A stretch of DNA of 64,000 nt. Source: Candidatus Obscuribacterales bacterium. Its GTDB lineage: Bacteria > Cyanobacteriota > Vampirovibrionia > Obscuribacterales > Obscuribacteraceae. The notes under the pieces were generated by a model. That model worked only from the letters and a program-made list of their open reading frames with translations, was not told the origin of the DNA and searched no databases. Positions 25,595 through 35,207 of the stretch are shown piece after piece (the stretch's first letter is position 1; each line of letters opens with the position of its first letter). The translations under genes and the position numbers were made by a program. The stretch is from assembly GCA_021732085.1 (NCBI GenBank), contig JAKFVQ010000017.1, forward strand, positions 1 through 64,000, written 5' to 3'.

Positions 25595-27518
25595 TCCTCC
25601 TCAACAAATTCACTTGAGCAGCTGTGCTAGACAACCATCGCTCAACATTCCAACTGCGCAGAGCGGTGTAACCATCAGCCAGACGATCTGATACAGCATA
25701 TTCATCACCGTGCCTCATACTCAAATTCTCTGGTGCCTTAGGAGGCGGCGCGGAAGGCGCGTATGCAATCCATCCGTTAAATTCCCAGCCTCCTTCCATA
25801 AGCATCGGGTCGATCTTCAAATCACGCAAAGCATAGTTTAATGCCTCCCATCGCGCTCGACTGACTGCGAAATAGTCATGTGTCGCAGCGACCGAGAAGC
25901 TTGCAAAAATGAAAACGCAGACCAGAGCAGCACTAAGAAAAATCGGCTTAGCAAAAGGACGGGGGGAATTTTGCGTGTCCAATTTTGTGATTGTTGAATT
26001 CGCCATGGCCTTATCCGGTTGACCGCCCACCCCAGCCTCGGGAAGTCCTTCTTGAGAGGTAAACGCATTCATCTGGAATGAACGTTGAGGTGTTGCTATA
26101 CCGTCATCAAAAGTAGTCACGCTTGCCAGATCTTCCACTCCAATTGATGGCTCAGGTATGTCAGGTGAGCGAAGGGCGGATTGAGCAGGGTTCCTAAGAT
26201 CCGCCGTTTGAGCTGTGATCGGGCGCGAGCTCCCCAACATTCCAAGCACAACAAATAGTGCCGGCAAGGCTGGAAGAATATAGCGATCGATCAAACCAGT
26301 GAATGCAAGGATGCTCAAATAAATACAAATGAAGCTTGAAAACAGAAATGCAATCTTCGCTTCTCTAAACCGAATAACATCATTCAAGCAGCTCACAAGT
26401 CCGCCTGTCCGCTTTAAACTGAGCGCTCGACTCACAGTAAGAGCAAATGCAATACTCACACCTTTGCAGGACATAAGTGTAACTAACAACCAAAAGAAAA
26501 AGCCGAGTGTTTTCTCGTTGGCAACAGACTTGAGTTCGGCAAACAAAACAGGACCAACTCCGGCGCTATGCAAGACGTTAGTAGTAAGCGGCATCATAAC
26601 GCCTTTTACAACGAGGCCAATCAACAGGCAAATCATTAACTCAGCAGCACAAACGAAGGCAAAAATTCGTTCCTTTTTGATCAGCTCACCGAAAACGAAA
26701 GGAATGCAGCCGAACGCAAAAGGCAAAACGAAGAGTCCTAAATATATGACCTCGGTCAGATAGTTAAACAACATAGTTCCAAATAGAGGACCTACTCCAC
26801 CGCTCAATTGTTTTTGAATGTAAACCATCCACACTGTATAACAGCCGGGCAAGCCGTAACTCGTCAGCCATGCGCGGAACGCCAAAAGTAAGGCTCCGGC
26901 AAAAAGGAGAATTCCGAAGCTATTGATGAGCAGATTTCGTTCTTTCAATCTTCCTATCGCATAAGTAATAACAAAGAGTCCAAGGAAAACGACTCCATAT
27001 TGCCTGAGAAATGTGCTAACCAATCCGAGCCCAAGAGCCGACAAATAATCACGATTTTGTCCATATCGCAATGCTCGAACGGCATAGTACATTGAGCCAA
27101 TCAGCACCGCCAGAAACGGGATATCGGTCATGAATGTATTAGAAAGATTGAAAAAGATGGCATTGCTCATCAGAGTGAGCGCCGCCACAAAAGCCAGAAC
27201 AGGTCGCCGGCTGCTTTCCTTCACCAGTAGATATGTCGCAACGCAGGCGCCCAATCCAGCCAGCCACGTGGACGCACGCAAAATTTCGAAAGAGAATCCA
27301 AATAACTTGACTAAAATTGCACCATAAAAAATCTGCACGAGATTTGTCGAGCAGTTCCAACAAGTAATCAACATTCGCCCTTGTTCGGCGAGTAACTGTG
27401 CCGACCGGATATAGTTCCAGTCATCATTCAATGGAAAACTACCGGTCGGGTTTGCGATGATCAGAAGCACAGACCACAAGAAAATTATGGAAGCTAAGTG
27501 AACGAAAGTACTATTCAC
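25587..27518 (-). CDS. GT39/ArnT-like membrane glycosyltransferase
   Basis: A 643-residue integral membrane protein with about ten to twelve hydrophobic helices in its first 440 residues and again near 515-535. The acidic signature of the PMT/ArnT (GT-C fold) superfamily sits in the first loop (FPLNDDWNYIRSAQLLAEQG, with NDD in the catalytic position). Later features are FMTDIPFLAVLIGSMYYAVR and RQYGVVFLGLFVITYAIG. Such enzymes transfer sugars from polyprenyl-phosphate donors to lipids or proteins on the outer face of the inner membrane. A polar insert (about 430-510) splits the last helices. It is coupled to the DUF4037 gene. The acceptor is unknown. Confidence 0.8.
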   Translation of the reverse strand: MNSTFVHLASIIFLWSVLLIIANPTGSFPLNDDWNYIRSAQLLAEQGRMLITCWNCSTNLVQIFYGAILVKLFGFSFEILRASTWLAGLGACVATYLLVKESSRRPVLAFVAALTLMSNAIFFNLSNTFMTDIPFLAVLIGSMYYAVRALRYGQNRDYLSALGLGLVSTFLRQYGVVFLGLFVITYAIGRLKERNLLINSFGILLFAGALLLAFRAWLTSYGLPGCYTVWMVYIQKQLSGGVGPLFGTMLFNYLTEVIYLGLFVLPFAFGCIPFVFGELIKKERIFAFVCAAELMICLLIGLVVKGVMMPLTTNVLHSAGVGPVLFAELKSVANEKTLGFFFWLLVTLMSCKGVSIAFALTVSRALSLKRTGGLVSCLNDVIRFREAKIAFLFSSFICIYLSILAFTGLIDRYILPALPALFVVLGMLGSSRPITAQTADLRNPAQSALRSPDIPEPSIGVEDLASVTTFDDGIATPQRSFQMNAFTSQEGLPEAGVGGQPDKAMANSTITKLDTQNSPRPFAKPIFLSAALVCVFIFASFSVAATHDYFAVSRARWEALNYALRDLKIDPMLMEGGWEFNGWIAYAPSAPPPKAPENLSMRHGDEYAVSDRLADGYTALRSWNVERWLSSTAAQVNLLRRNE

Positions 27519-27582
27519 AATTCAACCAATCGCAATGCATGATTAGCATACCCCAATCCGCTCTGAATTATGATGTATCCTG

Positions 27583-27588
27583 TATAAA
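27583..27588 (+). promoter_or_regulatory. Candidate extended -10 box of the secreted esterase gene
   Basis: TATAAA preceded by TG one base upstream (TGTATAAA) lies 26 nt before the ATG at 27614. No clear -35 box is seen, as is common for extended -10 promoters. Confidence 0.4.
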
Positions 27589-27613
27589 TACACGATCGAT
27601 TGGGAGTTAGCGC

Positions 27614-28618
27614 ATGGTCCGCCTTGCTGATAAAAAGTACATTGCAACGATAAGCGCCATCCTTCTGTCCTCCGCCTCAGGGAGCTTAGAAGCTTATGCC
27701 GAATCAGCCACGGCGCCAAGATCCGTGCAAGAAGCTCCTCAACAACTCGAACAGCGCAAAAAAATCGATAAGCATCTGAATTCGTTGGTCAAGCATAGGC
27801 GCACGAGAGCAGGCTGGCTTGGAAACGGCGAGTTGCCACAGAATGTCAAGTTCCTCAAGGACATTGCCTACGTTTCCAATGGCGGCAAATCGCAAAGTCT
27901 TGATCTATATTTGCCCCAGCCGAAAGATGAAGCTTCCGCCAAAACTCCATTACCGTTGATTATTTGGATTCATGGCGGTGGTTGGCGTGGTGGCGACAAG
28001 AAGGGCGGGCCTATGCGCGCACTTCTGAACGCTGGTTTTGCAGTGGCATCCATAAACTATCGGCTGAGCACTGAAGCGAAGTGGCCGGCACAGCTAGACG
28101 ATTGCCAGTCGGCGGTAAGTTTTCTTGAAACTCATGCTGGTGAGTATGGATTCGACGCAAAGAGAGTTGCTCTCTGGGGTGCCTCAGCAGGTGGTCACCT
28201 GGTCCTGATGTTGGCGTTGAAAGATGGTACCGCACATGGTATCAAAGCCGTCTGCGATTGGTTCGGTCCCACTGATCTTGTTAGTTACATACAGAGCAAG
28301 AAAACAACGCCTAACGGAATGGAGATGATCAAACAGCTGCTTCAAACGGATGAAGCTGGTTTGTTGCCAGCAGCCAAAGACGCCAGTCCGATGACATTTA
28401 TCAAAAAAGAAACCAGTCTTCCTGCCCTACTAATCGTTCACGGAAAACAAGATCCGCTGGTACCCGTTGAGCAATCGGAAAAACTAGCAAAGCAATTAGT
28501 AGATTTGGGATTTGCAAACGTCACACTCTCAGTTATCAAGGGTGGGCATGGTTTTCCCGGATTTGGCAATGACACGATTGAAAACTCAATAGGTTTCTTC
28601 AAAAGTACACTGAAATAG
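27614..28618 (+). CDS. Secreted alpha/beta hydrolase (BD-FAE/carboxylesterase type)
   Basis: A 334-residue exported esterase or lipase-like enzyme. The signal peptide is YIATISAILLSSASGSLEAYA. Catalytic elements are HGGGWRGGDK at 120-129 (oxyanion hole), S191 in WGASAGGH, D280 in HGKQDPLVP and H312 in KGGHGF, a complete Ser-Asp-His triad. The family (related to BD-FAE and hormone-sensitive-lipase-like proteins) hydrolyses acyl or feruloyl esters on polysaccharides. GGGAG lies 7 nt before the ATG. The gene is divergent from the GT39 gene. Confidence 0.9.
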   Translation: MVRLADKKYIATISAILLSSASGSLEAYAESATAPRSVQEAPQQLEQRKKIDKHLNSLVKHRRTRAGWLGNGELPQNVKFLKDIAYVSNGGKSQSLDLYLPQPKDEASAKTPLPLIIWIHGGGWRGGDKKGGPMRALLNAGFAVASINYRLSTEAKWPAQLDDCQSAVSFLETHAGEYGFDAKRVALWGASAGGHLVLMLALKDGTAHGIKAVCDWFGPTDLVSYIQSKKTTPNGMEMIKQLLQTDEAGLLPAAKDASPMTFIKKETSLPALLIVHGKQDPLVPVEQSEKLAKQLVDLGFANVTLSVIKGGHGFPGFGNDTIENSIGFFKSTLK

Positions 28619-28725
28619 ACGCTGAGATCAGACAGCAGATGTTATCCTGACCTCACGTGATGACCTGACTGCAACTGAAGTCACGGATATTTGTTGGCGT
28701 CGAAAGACACAGTAGGAATTGGATA

Positions 28726-29439
28726 ATGAAAAACTTGATGCGTAACCTGAGCACCCTCACTTTGCTTGCCCTCATCAGCAGCTCGACTGCAGGACCAGCG
28801 CTGGCAGCCAATCCAGACGGACTCTATTTAATGGTTCGAGTACTGATGGGATCCTCGCCTGAAATTTCAGGGTGGTATTTCAAGAATGGAAAATTATCCA
28901 ATCGCCCAATGGGTAATGTAGCAAACTTCGATTTCAACGCAGCCGCCAAAGCAAATCCTGATTTGACTGGCACGTACACAATCACCGGCAAGAAAATGAT
29001 CATCAATTGGTCAAATGGAAAGAAATCCGAAGGCGATTACGAACCTGGTGATCACAACTGCTTTTATTGGGATATGGGTAGCTTCTGCCCAGTCCAACCA
29101 TTTCCAGCAGGCACGAAACTTAGCGGTACATTTGAAGGTGGTGCATCAGCTGGTTATGGTGCAGTGTCCAACGCACATACACTTACATTGAACGCAGATG
29201 GAACTTACAAAATGAGTTCGGCTTCCTCGTTGAAGAGCGACAGCAGCAATGGCAGCCAGCTCTATGGTGGTGCTTCCGGCAGCGAGAGCGGGACGTACAG
29301 TATCAATGGTACGACCATGACCATGACAGGTGGTGGCAAGACGAGGCAAGTTTTGACATTCCCTTATGATGATGGGACTAAGGGACCTCAGCCGCGTCGC
29401 ATCATGTTCGATGCGATCATGATGAAACACACAAAGTAA
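28726..29439 (+). CDS. Secreted protein of unknown function, beta-rich
   Basis: A 237-residue exported protein. The signal peptide ends near ALAANPDG (STLTLLALISSSTAGPALA). The mature protein has two related parts, each with a beta-strand pattern: LTGTYTITGKKMIINWSNGK in the first and ESGTYSINGTTMTMTGGGK in the second, separated by a Ser/Gly-rich linker. The fold may be lipocalin-like, but this is uncertain. AGGAA lies 7 nt before the ATG. Confidence 0.7.
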   Translation: MKNLMRNLSTLTLLALISSSTAGPALAANPDGLYLMVRVLMGSSPEISGWYFKNGKLSNRPMGNVANFDFNAAAKANPDLTGTYTITGKKMIINWSNGKKSEGDYEPGDHNCFYWDMGSFCPVQPFPAGTKLSGTFEGGASAGYGAVSNAHTLTLNADGTYKMSSASSLKSDSSNGSQLYGGASGSESGTYSINGTTMTMTGGGKTRQVLTFPYDDGTKGPQPRRIMFDAIMMKHTK

Positions 29440-29440
29440 A

Positions 29441-29500
29441 TTCGAAGCGATTCGTATCCTTTCGAAGCAGGCTGGAAGCCTGCTCTCCCATTCGCACAGG
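29441..29500. repeat. Dispersed GCAGGCT hairpin element
   Basis: A perfect 7-bp stem GCAGGCT/AGCCTGC with loop GGA (29467-29483), preceded by TTCGAA (29461) and followed by CTCCCATTCG. The same layout is seen at 50422-50457 and 59304-59330, and a looser one at 57243-57313. Confidence 0.6.
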
Positions 29501-29611
29501 AAACGGATTTGAGAGATCTCACATCTATCCGAGCTGCGTCATGGGTCCACACAAAACAATCAGCTCTATGTGTCGAACGGCACGTCGGCGGTCCCAGAAC
29601 GCGTTATTGGC

Positions 29612-31534
29612 TTACCAACCGAAGAGCCATTTGAAGTAACCCAAAATTGATTTCTGTTCTTCTTGTGGTTTGTCTTTCGGCGGCTTGCTGGAATCGTTTG
29701 GTTTCGCAAGTGGCTGCTCGGGCGGGGTTGCGCGATTAGGAGTCACTCCGCGGAGGCGATCCATTTTGTCAGCATTGCTCTCACCAACATTCGGCTCTAC
29801 CCAAACCGGTGCGGTCCACATCCTAACGGACTTTGTCGCGCCTTCACTCTTGCGCTGCACTTCAACGTAAAACGCGGATTTGTTGCCCGCAATATGATCG
29901 ACACCATGGAATTTGACTTGCTTGTCTCTATTCAACAAATCCTGTCCAGTAATGTTTATGGTTTGAACTTTCTGCGCCAATTGTCCATCACCAATATTTT
30001 TGTCAGCCCACAAAATCGCTGTGTATTTTGCATCCGGATGAATCTGGCTATTGATGGTTACTGACACGTGCACATCAGGAGCATCCTTTTCATCAACGAT
30101 GCTGCCCATAACATGGCGACCATTCATCACCATATAACCAGCAAGCGCATCACTATTCATTGTCGCCATGGTCCGGCGCTCACGAAGCGCATCCATAATC
30201 GACTTTTTGTCCAGCTTCTCCGCCATGATACCAGTTGCCGCGGCAACACCATCGGCATCGCAATAGTGAGAATCACGCCCGAAAGTAGGACTCAAGTGCA
30301 AACCTTTATCCAGGTATCCAGCGAAATCGGTCGCATGAATAGCATGCGATTTAAACTCTCCAGTTGGTTTTTGTCGCAAGGCCTCGCCGCTTAAAATTTC
30401 AAGCTGGCTTGCATATTTCCCAAAGCGCTGAACCCATTCTTCCTGAGAGCTAAAAGACTTCTGACCATAGTCGCGTCCGCGCACTTCCGGAGCATGCTTT
30501 TCATGCTCATCCTCTCTAAAGCGGGGATGATTCAGTTGAATAACTGGTCTGCCGCCGGTGCTATCGGTCATCTTATCGAGTCGCTCAACTAGCGCCTTGT
30601 AGTCACCATCTTTCACTTTGACGACATCAGGTCTTGCAAATGACTGCAATTCGGCAGGAACTTCCACATCCGTTTTCTTCTCTCGACCCTTGGTCGTTTG
30701 AATTAACGCATCAACTTCTAGAATATTGATGTGATTGACGCCTGCTTTGTCAGGGCTCCCGGGCTTACCTATGGTGCCCAGCTCGACACCTACAATGGCA
30801 ACAAATTTCCCGTCTTGGGTAGACTGCTTAGCAATGTGAACAGTTTCCGCATAAGCCTGCGGGACATCCGTCAGAAGTGGGTGTTTCGCCTCTTCCTCGA
30901 ATCTCGGATTGTCCGGCTTCACTCCACGCCGGGCTGACTTGTGGCTGTGATCGGTTACTGCAACAAAATCTAGTTTCTGATCCTTTGCGCTTTGATATAA
31001 CTCTTTCGGTTTGCACATTCCGTCGGAATAGACCGAGTGACCATGCAGCGAACCAAAGAATAGTTTGCTGTTTGGAAGAGGGTTCGCATCAGGCTTATCA
31101 GTTTTTGGATCATGTGTGGAATCCTTGTCCTTGTCCTCGTCGTCATCATCGTCTCCTTCGTGTTCGTGGTGAGCATCCTCCTCGTCGGCCGTCTCCTTTT
31201 CATCTTCTTCGTCTTCTTCTTTTGGAGTTTCTTCGCCCTTTCTCCTTTTTGCAGCAACTAGAAACGGACTGCTGGAGAGCTCGTCATGACTATGCTTATG
31301 ATCGTGACCATGCTTGTGTTCTTGACGCGCTTCGCTCGGCACACTCGCCATCGTGATCCGCACCGACAAGTCAGATTGCAACGGCTGTCCGGCAAACGCA
31401 AGCGTCCTTGGTTCAGGTCGGCGCGCCTGGCTGTTCTCCTTCATCAAATCCCAAACGGATTGAGAAAGAGCTGCATTTTCGCGACTCGAATTAGCACCGC
31501 CCAGTTCGAGCGATGTTGTTTTTGTATTTTCCAT
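29612..31534 (-). CDS. PHP-domain metallohydrolase with His-rich and acidic N-terminal region
   Basis: A 640-residue protein. Residues 72-83 are a metal-binding His cluster (EHKHGHDHKHSH). Residues 100-140 are a long run of Glu/Asp/Lys with HHEHEGDDDDDEDKDKD. The catalytic part starts at about 157 and is a PHP-type metal centre: LHGHSVYSDG (H164, H166, D171), VAVTDHSH (D195, H196, H198), VGVELGT and NHPRF. The C-terminal 150 residues are beta-rich (YMVMNGRHVMGSIVDEKD). PHP enzymes hydrolyse phosphoesters using Zn, Fe or Mn. No signal peptide is seen. The His and acidic segments may load or store metal for the catalytic site, which is inference. Confidence 0.8.
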   Translation of the reverse strand: MENTKTTSLELGGANSSRENAALSQSVWDLMKENSQARRPEPRTLAFAGQPLQSDLSVRITMASVPSEARQEHKHGHDHKHSHDELSSSPFLVAAKRRKGEETPKEEDEEDEKETADEEDAHHEHEGDDDDDEDKDKDSTHDPKTDKPDANPLPNSKLFFGSLHGHSVYSDGMCKPKELYQSAKDQKLDFVAVTDHSHKSARRGVKPDNPRFEEEAKHPLLTDVPQAYAETVHIAKQSTQDGKFVAIVGVELGTIGKPGSPDKAGVNHINILEVDALIQTTKGREKKTDVEVPAELQSFARPDVVKVKDGDYKALVERLDKMTDSTGGRPVIQLNHPRFREDEHEKHAPEVRGRDYGQKSFSSQEEWVQRFGKYASQLEILSGEALRQKPTGEFKSHAIHATDFAGYLDKGLHLSPTFGRDSHYCDADGVAAATGIMAEKLDKKSIMDALRERRTMATMNSDALAGYMVMNGRHVMGSIVDEKDAPDVHVSVTINSQIHPDAKYTAILWADKNIGDGQLAQKVQTINITGQDLLNRDKQVKFHGVDHIAGNKSAFYVEVQRKSEGATKSVRMWTAPVWVEPNVGESNADKMDRLRGVTPNRATPPEQPLAKPNDSSKPPKDKPQEEQKSILGYFKWLFGW

Positions 31535-31720
31535 TTCAGCAAGCTACGCCTTATACAGGCTTTTAAAAATTCCAGCCAATCGCATTGTATGTGTGTCGAG
31601 AACAGTTGTAAAGCGCACCCTGAGTGTTCCTACGTAGGCATCTGCGGGGAACTAGCTTAAAATGGACTCATTTTGCGAGGATTCACAGTCTCCAACGGAC
31701 AGAATGAACAGTCACCATGC

Positions 31721-33274
31721 TTATCGGGCATGCACTGAATTCAAAATCTTGTCGAAGAATATATTGGCTTCGGTCGGTGTCCATCCCGGGCAGACATTTC
31801 CAATTGAAAAGATCTTCCCCTCGTGGCAAAAGTGCGCGAACTGAATGACAGAGGACACGCCATTTTGCTTGAACGTAACCGTGTCTCTCAAAATGTCACA
31901 ACCATATCCTGAAATGTGAGTTGTATTCAGCCTTCGTCCATCCTTGACGGTCGGCAACAATTGTTCTACGACTGCGTTGGCATGTATTTCCAACATAGAG
32001 GGCTGAGGAAAGTCAGCCGAATTCAAATTGATTTCACCATACTTATTTTGAGGTCCCATTCCGGACAACTTTACGCCACCATCAGGCTGTGCTTGCACTT
32101 TCCATGAAGAAGGATAGCTAAGGGAGACGTCAGACCCGGGCACGTGATAGACCGAGACTCCACCCGAATTTTGAGTGGAAGAAGTTCGCGAGCTGACTGG
32201 TGCGGGAGTTGGCTGTGCACTTGCTGTCGAGCTGGAAGCGCCACGCATACTTCCCGGAGTGATACTAAGCATAATACTATTGAAAAGTGGCTCGATCTTT
32301 CCGAACTGCGACTCAGGCGCAATGCATTCGAACAACACATTCTTATCAGCGTCGCGGAAATAATAGAATGCGGCTTTTGATGCGGTCCCATTCATAGACA
32401 TAGAAATATCCTGGCAGAGCCCTTCGATGCAAGCATCCTTGCCAAATCTTACTGCTTTGGTGGCATTGAGTCGGCAATCTTTGCTGGGACGCAAAAATGT
32501 ATCAAATGTAAGCCTGGCATATTGCTCTAAAGTGCCAGGAATTTTAGGGCTTGCATAGACTTGGACTAGTACGCCCAAACCGTCTTCGGTCACTGTAGTT
32601 AAATGGAAGAGAGCAGAAGCATCGGGCTTCTCAACAATGGACCAGCCTTTAGGATAAGCAAGCTTCATTCCTAAATCGCGCTGAATATAACCCACAAGAT
32701 CATTAGTAGTTCCGGAAGCACTGATAGGCAAGAATTTTGTTTTCGAATCAGAACCATAAACAGAAGAACGCGATGACGAGCTGGCGGCCTTTGCTGGCAT
32801 GGATCGCAGACTCTGCGGTGCGGCCTCCTGCTCATGATGAATCTCGAGCGAGGCCAACAATTTATCCGTCGATGTTTGTCCGGAAGAAAACGCAGCAACA
32901 TCGCCGACCGTTACACTGACAGTATCCGACACATTGAGTTTGAGCGGATCGTAGTATCTGACTTTAACGCGCACTAAATCGGGAAATTTGTTGAACAGCT
33001 CGCGCGCCGCGAGCACGGAGCTTATTTTGCAATCATTGTTGAAGTCTTTAGATGCCTTATCCCTATAAGTGGACAGCTGCGCCTCAACTCCATTAACGCG
33101 CGCCTGTACTTTTTGCTCGGCTGGAAAAATAGCAGCCTTCTCAATAGCCTTTACCAGCGCATCCGGACTGGGAGGAACAGGATCTGCGCGCGCAGGAGCC
33201 ATACAATCGAATCGTAATCCGATCGAAGATAAAATCAGGAGCGCTAGCGCAGATCTTGAAAGTGCCTGATTCAA
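31721..33274 (-). CDS. Secreted protein with two PsbP/DUF1795-like domains
   Basis: A 517-residue exported protein from the TTG at 33274 (GGAG 4 nt upstream), which places a signal peptide at the start (ALSRSALALLILSSIGL, then ARADP). A longer frame reaches 33388. Residues about 60-170 are charged and helical. Two repeats of a PsbP/Mog1-like alpha-beta fold follow: the first opens with GMKLAYPKGWSIVEKPD, the second with DVSLSYPSSWKVQAQPDGG, and each ends in a segment such as ECIAPESQFGKIEPLFNSIM or GWTPTEANIFFDKIL. The neighbouring 34216-35004 gene encodes a third copy of this domain. Such domains in cyanobacterial relatives are periplasmic or lumenal. The role here is unknown. Confidence 0.65.
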   Translation of the reverse strand: MNQALSRSALALLILSSIGLRFDCMAPARADPVPPSPDALVKAIEKAAIFPAEQKVQARVNGVEAQLSTYRDKASKDFNNDCKISSVLAARELFNKFPDLVRVKVRYYDPLKLNVSDTVSVTVGDVAAFSSGQTSTDKLLASLEIHHEQEAAPQSLRSMPAKAASSSSRSSVYGSDSKTKFLPISASGTTNDLVGYIQRDLGMKLAYPKGWSIVEKPDASALFHLTTVTEDGLGVLVQVYASPKIPGTLEQYARLTFDTFLRPSKDCRLNATKAVRFGKDACIEGLCQDISMSMNGTASKAAFYYFRDADKNVLFECIAPESQFGKIEPLFNSIMLSITPGSMRGASSSTASAQPTPAPVSSRTSSTQNSGGVSVYHVPGSDVSLSYPSSWKVQAQPDGGVKLSGMGPQNKYGEINLNSADFPQPSMLEIHANAVVEQLLPTVKDGRRLNTTHISGYGCDILRDTVTFKQNGVSSVIQFAHFCHEGKIFSIGNVCPGWTPTEANIFFDKILNSVHAR

Positions 33275-33571
33275 AGGGGCTCCGAGCAAATCCGAGAGAC
33301 ACAATACTGAAGTGCCACAGGAACACGTATATGAAACCATGCACGAGACCCACTTCCAATTCAATGGGGGGACTTGCGTCAATAACAAGCTGTTGCCAAT
33401 ACGTTTAGCAGCGGTCCAGCAGGGGAACTTATCGTGTCAGGTTCGTGTGACGAAGTCAGGTGAAGGCACGCAACACTTCGCAGGAAAACTGGATCGCACG
33501 GGAGAAAAGCAAAAAACATGGAATATAATATTTGATTCATAGCGCACAAACGGCGAGGCAAAGGCTGGGGA

Positions 33572-34069
33572 ATGAACGTATCCGTTGAAAACGACCTAAA
33601 TTACGCAAACTTTTTGGACAGGCTCAATCTAGAGCTGGAGCGCTCCAAGCGTTATAACCGCAGCTTCTCAATCTGCCTATTCTCTCTCGGCGGCGGTGGC
33701 GACGAACTTATGTCAGTTGATGTCAAGCCTATAGTCAAGGATTTGTCTCAGCTGATTTGTGATGTTGCTCGCATTCCAGACATAGTTGTCAGTTGCTCTT
33801 CCGAAGAGCTCGCGCTGATCATGCCGGAGACTCCACTGCCCGGAGCCTTCACGGCGGCTGACCGTATCCGACAAAAAATTTCTCAGCATGCCTTTAATAT
33901 CGATGGCAACGAGATGACAGCGACCGTAAGCATGGGTATCGCTGCATTTCCAGACCATGCAGGCGACGCCGAAACACTTGCCCGCGCTGCCCGCCAAGCT
34001 ATGGAATTGGGTCGCAAGCGCGAGCCAAACTCAATCGTGTCCGCCTCTGAACTGGGCGAAGAAGAGTAG
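33572..34069 (+). CDS. Degenerate GGDEF-domain protein
   Basis: A 165-residue protein with the overall fold of a GGDEF (diguanylate cyclase) domain. The pattern RLNLELERSKRYNRSFSICL, then FTAADRIRQKI, ATVSMGIAAFP and LARAARQAMELGRKR matches the family from its first strand to its end. The catalytic motif reads SSEEL instead of GGDEF, in CSSEELALIMPE, and the leading LTGLxNR is missing. It should not make c-di-GMP but could bind nucleotides or act as a sensor. No membrane segment or other domain is present. AAAGG lies 9-10 nt before the ATG, and a GGGGA directly abuts it. Confidence 0.75.
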   Translation: MNVSVENDLNYANFLDRLNLELERSKRYNRSFSICLFSLGGGGDELMSVDVKPIVKDLSQLICDVARIPDIVVSCSSEELALIMPETPLPGAFTAADRIRQKISQHAFNIDGNEMTATVSMGIAAFPDHAGDAETLARAARQAMELGRKREPNSIVSASELGEEE

Positions 34070-34170
34070 GAATATACGCAAGGCAGGAAGCTAAGCGAAA
34101 CCCGATCAAAAACTCTTCATCACTTTGGAATGGGCTGAGAGCTTGTGCTTTGCCAGCTAATCTTGAGACC

Positions 34171-34189
34171 GCTGGCGTCCCGCCGGGAT
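34171..34189. repeat. Short GC-rich inverted repeat (GCTGGCGTCCCG type)
   Basis: GCTGGCGTCCCGCCGGG, related to the element at 11291-11311 and likewise between the 3' ends of convergent genes. Confidence 0.35.
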
Positions 34190-34215
34190 TTCATTGCAGC
34201 TTTCGCTGGAAGCAG

Positions 34216-35004
34216 CTACTTAGCTGCGTCGACAGGCGCAGCTGTAGCGGGATCAGTTGCAGCTGGGGTAGCTTCGTTAGCTTTCTTGCCGGTTTTTGCA
34301 GAAGCCTTTTCTATCTTGAAAGATGCACCCATCTTATTGAAAAGCGGCTCAACGAATGAATAATAAGCGTCAGGCGCAGTTCCGCACATGACGTAACCGG
34401 TGCCATCAGCAATGGCAATAATCATAAGTTGCCTTAATTTCACCGCACCGCCAGGCGATGGAGTCTCAGCTTCAACCAAAATGCGGCGCTGATCCAATCC
34501 ATTGGATTTGGTCGGTGTATCAGATATGAATTTCGAAAACTTGTAGCCAGGAATATCAAGAGCGGCGACAGAGTTCTTGTTTGACTCTGCGTATTTATCC
34601 AAGGTTTCGCCAACTGTGGCATCAAGTTTTTGTGTGCTCCACGAAACGTTCACGATTCCGCCCATTGAAGCCACGCCAAATAAGCCAGGCTCAGCAGAGG
34701 GCTTATAGGTAAAATTCGAGGGATAATCCATCGAAACGCCGAACTCAGGACTGCTAAAGGACTTCATTGAGCCCATGGCTTCATCAATAATTTGCTTTGC
34801 TTCAGTCGTGTGCGAAGCTAAAACTTCTGCCGGGGTAGGCGGCGCTTTCGATTCCTTCGCTGGCTTAGCTTCAGTTGCAGCAGCCTCACCGCCTTGGGCA
34901 TACACCGTGGTCGTCAGAGGATTTACCGCTAAAAGACTCAAAGAAACTGCAATGCATGCCGGCAACGCAGCTAATTTTCTTGATACCAGAAACTTACTAT
35001 TCAT
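34216..35004 (-). CDS. Secreted PsbP/DUF1795-like protein
   Basis: A 262-residue exported protein from the ATG at 35004, which has GGGA 6 nt upstream. The open frame from 35055 adds 17 residues before the signal peptide and is rejected. The signal is AALPACIAVSLSLLAVNPL, then VYAQ. An Ala/Lys/Pro linker follows. The folded domain begins FGVSMDYPSNFTYKPSAEPG and ends with FVEPLFNKMGASFKIEKA, as in the two domains encoded at 31721-33274. The C-terminal tail is Ala/Thr/Pro-rich. It is probably a periplasmic paralogue of that protein. The degenerate GGDEF gene lies between them on the other strand. Confidence 0.68.
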   Translation of the reverse strand: MNSKFLVSRKLAALPACIAVSLSLLAVNPLTTTVYAQGGEAAATEAKPAKESKAPPTPAEVLASHTTEAKQIIDEAMGSMKSFSSPEFGVSMDYPSNFTYKPSAEPGLFGVASMGGIVNVSWSTQKLDATVGETLDKYAESNKNSVAALDIPGYKFSKFISDTPTKSNGLDQRRILVEAETPSPGGAVKLRQLMIIAIADGTGYVMCGTAPDAYYSFVEPLFNKMGASFKIEKASAKTGKKANEATPAATDPATAAPVDAAK

Positions 35005-35207
35005 TTCGCTTCCCTTAACGCGGTAAATCAAATAGGTGACCAATCTAAGGATCATATCAAATCACCGTACTAATTTCCGTTTTGTTCAAAATAGTATGAA
35101 ATTGCAAGAGCTGCATGGCATCCGGGCATATAGATAAAGCGGCCATATCGGTATGTGCAAGCGAATTCAAGCGATCCACATCCAACATTTTATTCGGAAG
35201 TTTTTCA

